Origin: Bacteroidota bacterium | GTDB lineage: Bacteria > Bacteroidota > Bacteroidia > Chitinophagales > UBA2359 | DNA: 11,661 bases | Assembly (NCBI GenBank): GCA_020629895.1 | Contig: JAHDCM010000058.1 | Location: 1-11,661 of the forward strand | Reading direction: 5' to 3' | Shown: positions 11,632 through 11,661 of the stretch, in pieces | How the letters are laid out: each line of letters starts with the position of its first letter | How positions within the stretch are numbered: position 1 is the first letter of the stretch | The notes under the pieces: model-generated | What the model saw: the letters and a program-made list of their open reading frames with translations, nothing else | Databases searched by the model: none | What the model was told of the DNA's origin: nothing | Made by a program: the position numbers and the translations under genes

Positions 11632-11661
11632 GGCGTGTCCCCATTTTTGTTGAAAAAGATG
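11632..11661 (+). repeat. Start of a second copy of the structured repeat (cut by window end)
   Basis: GGCGTGTCC at 11632-11640 is the reverse complement of 505-513, the leading end of the structured element at 306-514. As in that copy it is followed directly by a T-run/A-run hairpin: 11642-11648 pairs with 11654-11661 with one bulge (11658). The hairpin sequence itself differs between the copies. Orientation is opposite to the left copy, so both lead ends face the gene block. Only 30 bases are visible, so the identification is tentative. Confidence 0.45.

Overview
The window looks like chromosomal DNA of a Bacteroidota bacterium, possibly a marine Saprospiria- or Cytophagia-like lineage (phylum fairly sure, class a guess). 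The reasons are AT-rich DNA, no Shine-Dalgarno sequences before the starts, a very large Bacteroidota-style TamB, a LysM plus RlpA-like secreted protein typical of the phylum, and a cystathionine beta-synthase/cysteine synthase core with Bacteroidota-type motifs.

Layout. Positions 1-574 carry no convincing gene. They hold a mosaic of intergenic repeats: small hairpins at 214-235 and 265-286, a structured element at about 306-514 with two strong stem-loops, and a six-unit array of an 8-bp repeat at 522-569. Positions 575-9132 are a minus-strand operon of two genes, nfeD (long form, 467 aa) followed by a 2385-aa tamB, joined by a 4-base ATGA overlap. Positions 9133-9522 are a divergent intergenic region with several perfect inverted repeats. 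Positions 9523-11601 carry two plus-strand genes 48 bases apart: a secreted double-LysM protein with a C-terminal RlpA-like fold, and a PLP-dependent CBS/cysteine synthase-type enzyme. The last 30 bases appear to be the start of a second, oppositely oriented copy of the structured element seen at the left end.

How the genes relate. NfeD is predicted to be a membrane protease/OB-fold protein and TamB an inner-membrane-anchored periplasmic lipid bridge to the outer membrane, so the minus-strand operon concerns the cell envelope. The LysM protein probably binds peptidoglycan. The last gene belongs to sulfur amino-acid metabolism and has no obvious link to the others.

The most notable content is inside tamB and at the window ends. 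TamB contains eleven consecutive 34-residue units with no change of phase over 374 residues. It also has a 43-residue tandem duplication and two Pro/Ser linkers at equivalent positions, one of which is made by an 8-bp tandem array that could slip and frameshift the gene. No defence system, CRISPR array, phage or complete insertion sequence was seen.
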